NCBI RefSeq assembly: GCF_000429685.1
Contig: NZ_AUCI01000009.1
Coordinates: 114,299-178,298 of the forward strand
Direction: 5' to 3'
Source: Salibacterium aidingense DSM 18341
GTDB taxonomy: Bacteria > Bacillota > Bacilli > Bacillales > Marinococcaceae
DNA length: 64,000 nucleotides
Position 1 is the stretch's first letter; each line of letters opens with the position of its first letter. The notes under the pieces are model-generated. The model worked only from the letters and a program-made list of their open reading frames with translations, was not told the DNA's origin and made no database searches. Shown one piece after another: positions 20,691 through 29,397 of the stretch. Position numbers and translations under genes: made by a program.

Positions 20691-21631
20691 AACGTTTCTC
20701 CCTCCTCGGTAAAGTATTGTTCATAAATATCCTGAAGTTCGTAGCCCTGTTTTACCAGCTGCCGCAGCGAAAGCGAACGGTGGTGCACCCATTCAAAAAA
20801 GATAATTTCATAGGAACTGAACAACCTGATATGAGTGTCAGAAAGGAATTCCACGTTGCGTTCTGTCCTATCTTGAAGTTCCTGCTTGAGGGAAGGGGTC
20901 AGCTCTTGTTCAAATACCACGTCCATCTTTACTTCTTTATCCTGGTATAATTCTTCCCTCAATTGTTCCACGGTGCCGACCGCAAATAAGGACCCATTCA
21001 TAAAAAGGCCGACCCGGTCACAAATCGATTGTACCTGTTCTAAGTGGTGGGACGATAAAAGCACTGTTAATTGTTTATGCTCCCGGAGCTGTTTAATAAG
21101 CGTTAATAATTCCTGCACTCCTTTCGGATCAATCCCCAGGGTTGGTTCATCCATAATGATGATTTCCGGGTCTTTTATTAAAATATCGGCAAGGCCCAGT
21201 CTCTGCTTCATCCCTCGGGAATAAGTCCGGACGTTATCATCTTTAGCGTAATGCAGATAGACCTGCTGAAGCAGATCATCTGCGTGATCCAACGCCCGCT
21301 TCTCGGGAATATTGTTCAATCTTGCCGTGAGCAGTAAATTTTCGAGGCCGCTCATGTCCTCATAAAAACCGACCTGGTCTGGAAGATAACCGGTAATTCT
21401 TTTTACCTGTATGGGCTCGGTTTGAGAGTTAAATCCGCTCACCTGGATGGTTCCGGAATTGATGTCTGTTAATCCAAGCATGGAAAGGATAGTAGTGGAT
21501 TTTCCCGCTCCGTTCGGACCCAGCAGGCCAAAAATTTCTCCCCGTTTAATATCCAGGCTCAAATTTCTCACGGCCGTCGTTTCTCCATAATTTTTATGTA
21601 ACTCTTCGATTTGAACAATGGTTTCCCTCAT
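20687..21631 (-). CDS. ABC transporter ATP-binding protein
   Basis: A 314-residue ATPase. Walker A GPNGAGKST is at 38-46, the signature is YSRGMKQRLGLA, Walker B is IIIMDEPTLGID, and the switch His follows in LLSSHHLEQV. The C-terminal ~85 residues form the DrrA-like extension. The frame is open further upstream, but the ATG at 21631 has GGAGGAG upstream and lies two bases beyond the stop of the preceding gene. It powers the adjoining ABC-2 permease; direction is probably export or surface-protein related, since there is no soluble binding protein of importer type. Confidence 0.93.
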   Translation of the reverse strand: MRETIVQIEELHKNYGETTAVRNLSLDIKRGEIFGLLGPNGAGKSTTILSMLGLTDINSGTIQVSGFNSQTEPIQVKRITGYLPDQVGFYEDMSGLENLLLTARLNNIPEKRALDHADDLLQQVYLHYAKDDNVRTYSRGMKQRLGLADILIKDPEIIIMDEPTLGIDPKGVQELLTLIKQLREHKQLTVLLSSHHLEQVQSICDRVGLFMNGSLFAVGTVEQLREELYQDKEVKMDVVFEQELTPSLKQELQDRTERNVEFLSDTHIRLFSSYEIIFFEWVHHRSLSLRQLVKQGYELQDIYEQYFTEEGETL

Positions 21632-21633
21632 GT

Positions 21634-22791
21634 TTATCTCCTCCCATAACGGCGTATCACGGCGTAAATACCGGCTCCCACCAGAAGAATAATAGCTGAG
21701 CTGATCCATCCCCATATTCCTGTTTTTTGGACAGACATGCGAAGATCGATGCTGTCGCTGACCTGCGCCCCTTCCACGGTGATGGTAGACACATAATCCC
21801 CGGCGATGGCATTGTCACTTGCATTGATTTCAGCCTGCACGGTCTCCTGGCTGCCGGGTTCAATTGCGGGGATGGAGGCCGGTTCGAAAGATATCTCCCA
21901 GTTTGGGGGCGTCTGTGCTGACAAAGACTGTTCGTTTACAGGAATGGTGCCGGTGTTTTTCACCACTAGATCGATGGCGCGGCTGCCTCCTATGTTTACG
22001 TTTGTATTTAATTGACCGGACGGGGTGGACAATTCCAGCCCAAACTGTCCTGTCACACTGGCTTCAAACGTTTGGGCGGCAGAAGTACCTCCTGCGGAAG
22101 CGGTCACGTCAAAAGAATAATCTCCTGCTTCAATTTGATTCGGCGGTGTTGCGATGACCGTCACCGTTTTTTCCTGGTTAGAAGGAACGGACACAGAAGA
22201 GACGCTCTCGCCTTCAGACTCATATTGAACGGACCATTCTTCCGGGGTCGAAGCTTCCATGGCATATACCTGTTCTTCCGCGGTCCGATTTCTAAGCGTA
22301 GCCTGATAACGGAACTCCGTTTCCGAATCCCCTTCTAAATTAGGCTGTTCACTGGTGAACTCCGTTTGATAGATACCTTCCTCTTGAACAGTCACAGAAA
22401 GAGGAATGGAATCATTCGGTCCATTTGGATTTGTAGCGTTCACTTCAAATTCATAGGTGCCTTTTTCTACTTCTAATGGAACGTCAAGTTCTAACGCAAA
22501 CGACTGTGGGGAGCCTGGCTGAACTGTCAGCTGACTTACCTGAAAGCCGCCTGCCGTAAGGTTGTAATCCCAGCCTTCAGGCAGACCATTCACGGAAAGC
22601 TCTGCATCCTGAATGGACCCGGTATCATTAATGGCCTGCATGTCATAATTGATCGTCTCTCCAGGTGTTACAGAGATTCCGGAATAAGGGCTGAACAGTT
22701 CAAAGCCATCCACGGCTTGAGCTGAGGGCAGGTTTCCTGTAAAAAGAAGAGCAATAACAGCAAGGAAAGAAAGGAAAGATTTTTTAAACAT
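21634..22791 (-). CDS. secreted/membrane-anchored protein with NEW3-like domains
   Basis: A 385-residue surface protein. The signal peptide (MFKKSFLSFLAVIALLFTGN... cleaved after AQA, about residue 26) leads to three or four tandem beta-sandwich repeats of ~100 residues. Each is of NEW3 / alpha-galactosidase-associated type (G-x-P-x-x-W, then E-x-x-x-x-x-x-V-x-x-P). A C-terminal transmembrane helix (GIWGWISSAIILLVGAGIYA) with a basic tail follows. The mature part is acidic. The ATG at 22791 follows AAGGAGG; the longer open frame upstream is not needed. Same operon as the ABC ATPase and permease, so it is probably their extracellular partner. Confidence 0.8.
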   Translation of the reverse strand: MFKKSFLSFLAVIALLFTGNLPSAQAVDGFELFSPYSGISVTPGETINYDMQAINDTGSIQDAELSVNGLPEGWDYNLTAGGFQVSQLTVQPGSPQSFALELDVPLEVEKGTYEFEVNATNPNGPNDSIPLSVTVQEEGIYQTEFTSEQPNLEGDSETEFRYQATLRNRTAEEQVYAMEASTPEEWSVQYESEGESVSSVSVPSNQEKTVTVIATPPNQIEAGDYSFDVTASAGGTSAAQTFEASVTGQFGLELSTPSGQLNTNVNIGGSRAIDLVVKNTGTIPVNEQSLSAQTPPNWEISFEPASIPAIEPGSQETVQAEINASDNAIAGDYVSTITVEGAQVSDSIDLRMSVQKTGIWGWISSAIILLVGAGIYAVIRRYGRR

Positions 22792-22939
22792 GTGGACATA
22801 CCTCCTTGAATGAGTTCTATAACCGGTACGTGCCAAACCGAAAATTGGATGAGGTTTTTTTAAAAATTTTTTTGCCACACTTTAAATTTTCTGATAAAAC
22901 TAAGTACATAACGACATACAAAAATAAAGGAGTTCAACC

Positions 22940-23509
22940 GTGAGGCATGACTTGGAATCAGCCGATGAATTCTTAACCAGACAAGAAAAAAACGAAGAAT
23001 CTTTTGCCCGTTTTTACGAGGCATATTCTCCTTTTGTAAATACGATTGCGCTGAAACTGCTGAAAAACGAAAAAGATGCGGAAGATCTGGTCCAGGAAGT
23101 ATTTATTGAAGTCTATCAGCAGTCTCATCAATTCAATCCGTCCCGGGGTTCGGTCCGTTCTTGGATAGCGGTGAAAACACGGTCGCGTTGTTTGGACCGG
23201 CTCCGCAAAAGAGCCGAAGTGGTAAAAGAAGATATTGAAATTGAATCAAAGGAGCGGCTGGAAGACGAAGTGGTAAAACAAATGGAATGGGAAAAAACAA
23301 AAACCTTCCTGGCCCGGCTGCCGGAAAAACAAAAGAATGCCCTAATCGGTAATTATTTATATGAGCAGTCCCACGCCCAGCTGGCGGCAGCGATGAAAAA
23401 ACCCCTGGGTACCGTGAAATCCTGGGTGCGGCAGGGGCTTCGTTCCCTCCAAAAACAGTGGTCTGAAGAGGGCGCAAAAAGGGAGGATCAAGACAAATAT
23501 GACTTGTGA
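22940..23509 (+). CDS. ECF-type RNA polymerase sigma factor
   Basis: A 189-residue group IV sigma factor. Region 2 (about 22-90) contains NEKDAEDLVQEVFIEVYQ and GSVRSWI. Region 4 (about 125-178) contains LPEKQKNALIGNYLYEQSHAQLAAAMKKPLGTVKSWV. GTG start with AAGGAG 7 bases upstream. The last 11 bases overlap the anti-sigma gene. It is divergent from the NEW3/ABC operon across ~150 bases, which makes that operon a likely target, but I could not identify a clear ECF promoter there. Confidence 0.93.
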   Translation: MRHDLESADEFLTRQEKNEESFARFYEAYSPFVNTIALKLLKNEKDAEDLVQEVFIEVYQQSHQFNPSRGSVRSWIAVKTRSRCLDRLRKRAEVVKEDIEIESKERLEDEVVKQMEWEKTKTFLARLPEKQKNALIGNYLYEQSHAQLAAAMKKPLGTVKSWVRQGLRSLQKQWSEEGAKREDQDKYDL

Positions 23510-24179
23510 TCGATATAATGATCAGGAGCTGGCAGATTACGTTCTCGGAGAACTTCCGGAAAGAGAAAAGCCGGCCCTGCAGGACCATATCTCTTCTTGC
23601 CGGGAGTGCCGCAAACGGGTGGAGGAATGGAATTCACTATTAGATCAGTCCGGGGCTTCGTTCCAGCTTCCTTCCGCAGAGACGAAGGAAAGAATAATGG
23701 AGCGGACCGTTCGGCAGGACAAGAGACATACAAAAACACCTATTTTCCAAAATAAAGGAGCAGCGGCGGGGGCGGCAGCCGTTTTAGCTTTTGTATTGTT
23801 GCTTCTCCCATTATTCCAAGTGAACCAGCAGGGAAGCGAGCCTGAAACGGCATCCCCTTCCTTTATCCATGAACCAGAAACGACTTTATATACAGCAACT
23901 TCTCCGGTTTATTCGGATACAGAAGGGTATGTATGGATTAACAATCGGACAGGGGAGTTGTATATATTCGTGGATGGGATTCATAATGATGAGCCTGAAG
24001 CTGAACTTCATACTCAGAAAGAAAATATCGTCAACGTAGGGAGCATGGAGGCAGAAGAACACGCTGGCCACGTATACAGGCAACAGGCAATAGCTGATAA
24101 ACCGAAATATCTGGTAGTGAAATCAAGGAAACATCAAGACGTTAGAATTTATTCTCTCCAATTCTTTTTCAATGAGTAA
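23499..24179 (+). CDS. membrane anti-sigma factor with zinc-binding N-terminus
   Basis: A 226-residue partner of the ECF sigma factor. The ZAS signature HxxxCxxC is His30, Cys34 and Cys37 (DHISSCREC). One transmembrane helix lies at about 84-104 (AAAVLAFVLLLLPLFQV), followed by an extracytoplasmic domain of ~120 residues related to RskA-type C-terminal domains. It would hold the sigma factor at the membrane until an envelope signal releases it. The start overlaps the sigma gene. Confidence 0.9.
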   Translation: MTCDRYNDQELADYVLGELPEREKPALQDHISSCRECRKRVEEWNSLLDQSGASFQLPSAETKERIMERTVRQDKRHTKTPIFQNKGAAAGAAAVLAFVLLLLPLFQVNQQGSEPETASPSFIHEPETTLYTATSPVYSDTEGYVWINNRTGELYIFVDGIHNDEPEAELHTQKENIVNVGSMEAEEHAGHVYRQQAIADKPKYLVVKSRKHQDVRIYSLQFFFNE

Positions 24180-24223
24180 AGTAGAGATTTTTACGGCGAA
24201 AACAGATGGGAGAGATGAAAAAC

Positions 24224-24256
24224 GGGGCTGGCCAAAAAAGGACAGCCCCCTATCTT
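24224..24256. terminator. bidirectional terminator after the sigma/anti-sigma genes
   Basis: GGGGCTGGCC / GGACAGCCCC (one mismatch, A-rich loop) is followed on the plus strand by CTATCTTTT. On the minus strand the stem is followed by CGTTTTTC. It can serve both converging transcripts. Confidence 0.75.
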
Positions 24257-24379
24257 TTACAGCAGATAAAAATACGAAACCAGGAGTAGAAAGCCCAACG
24301 CAAAGAGCTGCCGCTGAAGATTCACCCAGAATGAGAGCAATAGCGGCTGCGTTTTTGTCACCTTCGAACTGGCACCCAC
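24257..24379 (-). other. possible small hydrophobic ORF (40 residues), uncertain
   Basis: A frame from a GTG at 24379 to a TAA at 24257 encodes a 40-residue protein with a charged N-terminus (SSKVTKTQ) and a hydrophobic C-terminal helix (LFALGFLLLVSYFYLL). Its stop directly abuts the terminator hairpin, as expected of a real last gene. Against it: no good ribosome binding site, and an in-frame TAG only three codons before the GTG. It may be a tiny membrane peptide, a decayed gene, or chance. Confidence 0.2.
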
Positions 24380-24429
24380 TTGCAGCTAACGCTTTTTGGA
24401 CACTTCCACTTTTGGGATAGTCAAACAGT

Positions 24430-24966
24430 TTAAACTGTCACGTATCCTTCTGTTTGCAGCGGAGGAAGTACCAGCCATCCCTTATCCTTGTTTAACTGAA
24501 GCAATCTCGCTCCGGCCTGTACTTTAGCGGTATGATACCGGTCAAACATCATAGCGATATCTTCCCGGGTAGACTGGCCTATAATCTGACTGCAGGCCAT
24601 GAGACCATTCGTTATATCTCTTGTAATGGAAGCGGAGATTTCCGCGTCATTAAAACGCGCTCCGACCGGAATGGTCTCCATATCCGAATAAGCTCGTTCG
24701 GGAGGAGAAGGAGGCAGTCCAACTCCATTTTCTTTTAACAGCTGTTCAATTTCCATTTCTTCTCTTTTGGCTTCATCAACCATGTTTTCCATCAGCTTGA
24801 ATAATTCCGTATCTCCGGTATGGTTCATCCAAGTTTGGTAACCGGAAATCGTTCCTTTCAGCCCATTTAAATAAGACCAAGCTCCAAAAACTTCTCCGTA
24901 ATGCATCGGTTCATTGTGTGGATGGCCGCCTAATATCCCCATAATTATTCTCCCCCATTTTTTCAT
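24430..24966 (-). CDS. DUF3231-family protein
   Basis: A 178-residue protein matching one half of the DUF3231 family of Bacillales: MHYGEVFGAWSYL, YQTWMNHTGD, PPSPPERAY, ACSQIIGQSTREDIAMMF and LNKDKGWLVLPPL. The family is thought to adopt a ferritin-like four-helix fold; the function is unknown. Longer members (~330 residues) have two such domains, this one has a single copy. Two starts are possible: ATG 24966 (AAGGAG at 7 bases) and ATG 24942 (GGGGGAG at 9 bases), differing by eight residues. A 14-base palindrome ACAGTTTAAACTGT spans its stop codon. Confidence 0.75.
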   Translation of the reverse strand: MKKWGRIIMGILGGHPHNEPMHYGEVFGAWSYLNGLKGTISGYQTWMNHTGDTELFKLMENMVDEAKREEMEIEQLLKENGVGLPPSPPERAYSDMETIPVGARFNDAEISASITRDITNGLMACSQIIGQSTREDIAMMFDRYHTAKVQAGARLLQLNKDKGWLVLPPLQTEGYVTV

Positions 24967-25197
24967 TTTTAAGCTCCTTTTGGTTTCCCAGCTGTATAAA
25001 GCAACAGACCGACAATACTTAGAATGTGGAGAAAAGCCGTGATTATTTATGGGCAAAATTGTAAATCATCGCAGCAGCATCAACTGTTTAGACAATGGGG
25101 AAGATATTGATTAAAATAAGGAAAGCGATAATAACTGGAATCCGTTTGTCCGGCCTCTGGGTTTAGTAGGTCTTCCGGGTTTTTTGGAGGAAAAATA

Positions 25198-25527
25198 ATG
25201 CAATGGCTGAAAGTAATAGTGGCCGGTTTATTTGAAATCGGCTGGGTGATCGGCCTGAAACATGCTGCTTCTCCATGGGAATGGGGAATGACAGGGATTT
25301 GTATCTATATAAGTTTTTACTTCCTGGTCATGGCTGGGAAAACCCTGCCGGTGGGCACGGTGTATGCGGTGTTTGCCGGGATTGGAACAGCAGGCACGGT
25401 GTTAAGTGAAAGCCTGATATTCGGCGCTCCTTTTCAGCCGTTGAAAATCGTACTGATTGCAGTTCTTCTTCTCGGGATTGTTGGATTAAAGATGGCAGAA
25501 GATCACCCAGAAAAGAGGGAAAGCTGA
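25198..25527 (+). CDS. ykkC: SMR-family efflux protein, YkkC-like
   Basis: A 109-residue small multidrug resistance subunit with four helices. The conserved Glu lies in helix 1 (GLFEIGWVIGLKHA), and PVGTVYAVFAGIGTAGTVL is the family signature. The sequence is close to Bacillus YkkC throughout. GGAGG precedes the ATG. It ends within the start of the partner gene (TGATG). With YkkD it should form a heterodimeric proton-coupled exporter of guanidinium or quaternary cations. No guanidine riboswitch is recognisable in the ~230 bases upstream. Confidence 0.9.
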   Translation: MQWLKVIVAGLFEIGWVIGLKHAASPWEWGMTGICIYISFYFLVMAGKTLPVGTVYAVFAGIGTAGTVLSESLIFGAPFQPLKIVLIAVLLLGIVGLKMAEDHPEKRES

Positions 25528-25844
25528 TGGCCTGGCTTTATTTAATCGCCGCTGGTTTGTTTGAAATAAGTGGCGTAACTTTGATTAATAAACTGCATCG
25601 TGATCATAGTAAAACAGCGTTTACAGGTATGATTCTTGGTTTTGGGCTCAGTTTTATCTTTTTAGCACTTGCGATGGAGACTCTGCCGATGGGAACGGCT
25701 TATGCCGTCTGGACGGGAATTGGTGCTTCCGGTGGAGCGGTCCTTGGAATGATTTGGTACGGCGAGCGCAAAAACTTGTTCCGCATCAGCTGTATTTTTA
25801 TCATTATCGCTGCAGTTGCAGGATTAAAGCTGATTTCTGAATGA
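25527..25844 (+). CDS. ykkD: SMR-family efflux protein, YkkD-like
   Basis: A 105-residue second SMR subunit (GLFEISGVTLINKL with the essential Glu; METLPMGTAYAVWTGIGASGGAV signature). It overlaps the stop codon of the YkkC-like gene by one base, so the two are made together and probably pair as an asymmetric dimer. Similar in length and sequence to Bacillus YkkD. Confidence 0.9.
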   Translation: MAWLYLIAAGLFEISGVTLINKLHRDHSKTAFTGMILGFGLSFIFLALAMETLPMGTAYAVWTGIGASGGAVLGMIWYGERKNLFRISCIFIIIAAVAGLKLISE

Positions 25845-25958
25845 TTGTTGAAGAATTGGCAAAAAGGTTGCGGTATTTGGTTATGTTCTATATATTGGGA
25901 AGAGAAGAGGATTAGGGTCGCCCCCTAGTCATTACGTACAAAGGAGACGAAAGTAATT

Positions 25959-26291
25959 ATGCTGAGTATGTTTCAAGGTGCCCATGAAGGTTCGTGGTTT
26001 CTCCTCGTGCTTTTCTTTCTCATCAGTTATTTCATTCCAAAACAGAAAATCACCCTGATGTTGATGCGTTTATTCGCGGTTATTATGATTATCTCGGGTA
26101 TTGGTATGTTAATGTCTTATGGTTTTCCGCTGTTGTATATTTTAAAAGGGGCGCTTGCCATAATCGCCATTGCCTTGATGGAAATAACCACGGCCAGGAA
26201 AAAACGGGGCGAACCCCAGGGAGTATTGTTTGCAGTCTTACTGCTGTTATTAGTCATTATCGTTCTTATTGGCTATGGAATAATAGGATAA
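25959..26291 (+). CDS. yisL: YisL/UPF0344 family membrane protein
   Basis: A 110-residue protein with four predicted transmembrane helices. The layout GSWFLLVLFFLISYF, then MLMRLFAVIMIISGIGML, then LLYILKGALAIIAIALMEI fits the DUF1516/YisL family: the R-L-F-x-x-x-I-x-x-G pattern in helix 2 and a short KKRGE loop before helix 4. Function unknown. AAAGGAGA precedes the ATG. Followed by a strong terminator shared with moaC. Confidence 0.75.
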   Translation: MLSMFQGAHEGSWFLLVLFFLISYFIPKQKITLMLMRLFAVIMIISGIGMLMSYGFPLLYILKGALAIIAIALMEITTARKKRGEPQGVLFAVLLLLLVIIVLIGYGIIG

Positions 26292-26295
26292 AGAG

Positions 26296-26335
26296 AAGCC
26301 GGCTTGATAGGAGTCCTATCGCCGGCTTTTATTTA
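26296..26335. terminator. bidirectional terminator between yisL and moaC
   Basis: GCCGGC-TT-GATAGG / CCTATC-GCCGGC, followed by TTTTATTTATTT. The moaC stop codon lies in its tail. Works for both converging genes. Confidence 0.9.
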
Positions 26336-26817
26336 TTTCTTTTGTAATCTCCGCTGGTACCTCCTGTTTTCTCCAAAAGGTAAGTGGGGCCGATGGTCAT
26401 GTTTTTATCCACTGCTTTACACATATCATAAATAGAGAGGGCAGCAGCGGAAGCTGCAGTCAACGCTTCCATTTCTACTCCGGTGTTTCCTTTCACTTTC
26501 ACTTGGGACGTAACAAGAATTTGGTATATTCCTTCGTCGGAAAGGTTCCATTCAAATTGAATGTCCACTCCGTTTAAAGCAAGGGGATGACACATTGGAA
26601 TCAGGTCGGATGTTTTTTTCGCCCCTGTAATCCCCGCCACCTGGGAGACGGCAAAAACATCCCCTTTTTTCGTTGTCCCCTGTTCTATTTGGTCATACAC
26701 CTCTTTGGAAACGGTGACGCTGGAATGAGCCGCAGCAGTTCTTGTGCTGTCCTTTTTTTCTGAGATATCAACCATTTTGGCGTGTCCCTGCTGATTAAAA
26801 TGTGTGAATTCAGCCAT
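26329..26817 (-). CDS. moaC: cyclic pyranopterin monophosphate synthase accessory protein MoaC
   Basis: A 162-residue MoaC, which converts 3',8-cyclo-dihydro-GTP to cyclic pyranopterin monophosphate in molybdenum cofactor synthesis. Landmarks are [15 protein letters not shown], the active-site loop [29 protein letters not shown] and YDMCKAVDK with its catalytic Asp/Lys. The ATG at 26817 has AAAGGAGC upstream and gives the usual family length; the frame is open 16 codons further. No other moa genes are in the window. Moco would serve a nitrate reductase, consistent with the nitrite reductase genes 22 kb away. Confidence 0.95.
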   Translation of the reverse strand: MAEFTHFNQQGHAKMVDISEKKDSTRTAAAHSSVTVSKEVYDQIEQGTTKKGDVFAVSQVAGITGAKKTSDLIPMCHPLALNGVDIQFEWNLSDEGIYQILVTSQVKVKGNTGVEMEALTAASAAALSIYDMCKAVDKNMTIGPTYLLEKTGGTSGDYKRNK

Positions 26818-26906
26818 GGTAACAGCTCCTTTCAAGTGAGAGTGTAAGTAAAGATGTGATACCATTATAATAACATGGTCCAGTCGTTAGAGAGGAGAAA
26901 CAGCAT

Positions 26907-28373
26907 ATGTTTGTTGGGGGTTTTGACATAGACTCATTTGTAATGCTGGCAGCCCTTTTGTTAATTACAGGGGTGACGGTCACTAAATTTTCATCCAGGC
27001 TTGGCATGCCTTCGTTGATCTTGTTTATCCTCGTAGGAATGATTATCGGCAGCGACGGCCTGGGTATTATTTATTTTGATGATGCCGAACAGGCGCAGCT
27101 TGTTGGGATTGTAGCCCTGGTAATCATTTTGTTTGAAGGGGGGAGCCAGACAAAATGGTCTGTTATCCGCCCTGTCATCTGGCCTTCGTTAAGCCTGGCT
27201 ACATTTGGAGTGCTGATCACTTCTTTTATTGTAGGTATCGCAGCCAAATTTGTTGTAGATCTCACCTGGCTGGAATCATTACTGCTTGGGGCCATTGTAG
27301 GTTCTACAGATGCGGCAGCGGTATTTGCTTCGCTGAAAGAACGGAATATTAAGACAAAGATATCGGCAACGATGGAAGCGGAATCGGGGACAAACGACCC
27401 AATGGCCGTGTTTTTAACCCTTATTTTTATTGAACTTATACTTATCGACCAGCCAAATTACTGGCTATTATTTGGTTCTTTTTTTTGGCAGATGGGGATA
27501 GGCCTTATCATAGGTCTAGTTCTTGGGAAAGTGGCATCGGAATCGATAAACCGGATTAATCTGGATTCCAGCGGACTGTATCCCATTTTTGCATTGTCTT
27601 TCGCTTTGCTGACCTATAGTATTGCCTCCTTGTCTCACGCCAGTGGTTTTTTGGCTGTGTATGTGGCGGCGCTTATTATTGGAAACTCGGAACTTACATA
27701 CCGGCATTCGATTTTCCGCTTCAATGAAGGATTTGCCTGGATGGCTCAGATTCTCATGTTTATTATCCTCGGCCTTCTCGCTTTTCCAGAACAGATTCTT
27801 GCTCCGGAAGTCATTGGAAACGGGCTCCTGCTGTCCGCCGTACTTATTCTCGCCGCACGGCCGGCTGCTGCCTTTTTATCCTTGATGGGGATGAAATATA
27901 ATGTGAAGGAAAAGATATTTCTTTCATGGGCGGGACTACGCGGGGCGGTTCCCATTGTATTGGCTACGTTTGCCATCGTAGCGGAAGTCGAAAACGGAGC
28001 CATGATTTTTAATGTTGTTTTCTTTATTGTATTAACCTCCGCTTTAATTCAGGGTTCCACGATTTCTTATTTAGCTAATAAATTGAAATTATCCGGTCCG
28101 AAGAAAGAAACTCCTACCCACTCTCTGGAATTAATTTCAATAGGGAAAGCAAATGCCGAAATTATAGAGTTTCAAACCGATGAAAAGACCTCTATCGTTG
28201 GCGAAAAACTTCAGGATATTGATTTTCCAGAGTCAGCGCTGGTCAGTGCTATTGTCCGTGATGATCAATTAATTACCCCGTATGGGGAAACCGAGATTCA
28301 AAAAGAAGATTTTCTCTATATTCTTGTTTCAAGAAAACAAAAAAATAAGCTGCGCCGCATGTTAAAAGCGTAA
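26907..28373 (+). CDS. potassium/proton antiporter, NhaP2/CPA1 type with RCK_C domain
   Basis: A 488-residue cation/proton antiporter. Twelve or thirteen helices occupy residues ~8-395. GSTDAAAVFASL and the following ESGTNDPMAVFLT carry the Asp residues of the CPA core, and LSWAGLRGAVPIVLATFAI is the NhaP2 hallmark. A TrkA_C/RCK_C regulatory domain follows at ~405-485 (IIEFQTDEKTSIVGEKLQDI), as in K+-specific CvrA-like proteins. It would expel K+ (or Na+) against H+ for pH and osmotic balance. AGAGGAG lies before the ATG. Confidence 0.9.
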   Translation: MFVGGFDIDSFVMLAALLLITGVTVTKFSSRLGMPSLILFILVGMIIGSDGLGIIYFDDAEQAQLVGIVALVIILFEGGSQTKWSVIRPVIWPSLSLATFGVLITSFIVGIAAKFVVDLTWLESLLLGAIVGSTDAAAVFASLKERNIKTKISATMEAESGTNDPMAVFLTLIFIELILIDQPNYWLLFGSFFWQMGIGLIIGLVLGKVASESINRINLDSSGLYPIFALSFALLTYSIASLSHASGFLAVYVAALIIGNSELTYRHSIFRFNEGFAWMAQILMFIILGLLAFPEQILAPEVIGNGLLLSAVLILAARPAAAFLSLMGMKYNVKEKIFLSWAGLRGAVPIVLATFAIVAEVENGAMIFNVVFFIVLTSALIQGSTISYLANKLKLSGPKKETPTHSLELISIGKANAEIIEFQTDEKTSIVGEKLQDIDFPESALVSAIVRDDQLITPYGETEIQKEDFLYILVSRKQKNKLRRMLKA

Positions 28374-28416
28374 AGCGTAATTTAATGTTTTTTGCTGTAT
28401 AAAGGTGGTCCTTCGT

Positions 28417-29316
28417 ATGTCTGTTTTTTTAAATGTATTGGTACCGATTGTTCTCATATTTGCTTCAGGTTTTTTTCTGCAGAAAAAGCAGCTGCTTGAA
28501 GTAGGTTCTGTATCGGCGGTTGCGTTATACATATTAAATCCGGCTCTTGTTTTCCGCACGTTTTATACGACGGAGCCGGATGCAGATCTTTTTCGTATTG
28601 TGGCTTTTACCATGTTGTTTCTGCTTTTGATGTTGCTTCTCAATAAGCTGATGGGTATCCTAATGAAGTGGGATCAGGAAAAGACGAGTGGAATGACGCT
28701 GGCTACTACGTTTATGAATTCTGGTAATTATGGTGCTCCTCTGGTGCTTTTTGCGTTTGGAGAGACAGCTTTCTCTTATTCTATTATTTTCATGGTGATC
28801 CAGGCGCTGCTTATGAGCACGGTAGGAGTTTATATTGCCAACCGCAGCAGTCTGGCTGCCGCCGATGCGTTTCGGGTTGTGCTGAAAATGCCGGTGTTTC
28901 ATGCTTTGATTGTCGGGGTGCTGTGTCAGGCTGTACAATTGAATATTACAGAGTCCTATATGGACGCGGTGAATATGCTTGCCGATGCAGCTATCCCTGT
29001 AGTTATGATCGTTTTAGGAATGCAGCTGGCGAAGATTTCCGTTTCTTCGCTCGATTGGAAACTGGTGAGTATTGGTACGGCAATTCGGCTTGTTATTTCT
29101 CCGGCAGCGGCTTATCTTCTTACATTACTTTTACAGACAGACCCGACGTTAAGCGCAGTGCTTATTGTATCAGCTGCAATGCCGACAGCTGCAACCATAG
29201 CAATGATCGCCGTCCAGTTTAATTCCAGTCCTAATCTGGTATCAAGTATTACCCTAGTGACGACATTGTGTAGTGTACCATCCTTATGGATTTTATTAAC
29301 GCTGTTCGGGGTGTAA
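28417..29316 (+). CDS. AEC-family transporter (auxin efflux carrier-like)
   Basis: A 299-residue permease with ten helices of the AEC family: FFLQKKQLLEVGSVSAVALY, FMNSGNYGAPLVLFAFGE in the first half and ADAAIPVVMIVLGMQLAKI, SAAMPTAATIAMIAVQF in the second. Family members export organic acids or similar anions. A GTG at 28405 is in frame but is part of the ribosome site; the ATG at 28417 has AAAGGTGG at 8 bases. Monocistronic by appearance. Confidence 0.88.
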   Translation: MSVFLNVLVPIVLIFASGFFLQKKQLLEVGSVSAVALYILNPALVFRTFYTTEPDADLFRIVAFTMLFLLLMLLLNKLMGILMKWDQEKTSGMTLATTFMNSGNYGAPLVLFAFGETAFSYSIIFMVIQALLMSTVGVYIANRSSLAAADAFRVVLKMPVFHALIVGVLCQAVQLNITESYMDAVNMLADAAIPVVMIVLGMQLAKISVSSLDWKLVSIGTAIRLVISPAAAYLLTLLLQTDPTLSAVLIVSAAMPTAATIAMIAVQFNSSPNLVSSITLVTTLCSVPSLWILLTLFGV

Positions 29317-29397
29317 AAGAATTGTCATTGGAAACGGCAGAACATTGGCTTGCTCTTATGTATAATAGAATACAAAGAAGGAAATGAGGGTGATGAC

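Noticed and set aside
24172..24420. 82-codon frame overlapping the end of the anti-sigma gene
   Set aside because: It runs straight through a strong terminator hairpin, has low-complexity composition and no family resemblance.
24967..25197. Guanidine-I (ykkC) riboswitch upstream of ykkCD
   Set aside because: None of the conserved aptamer strings could be found by eye.
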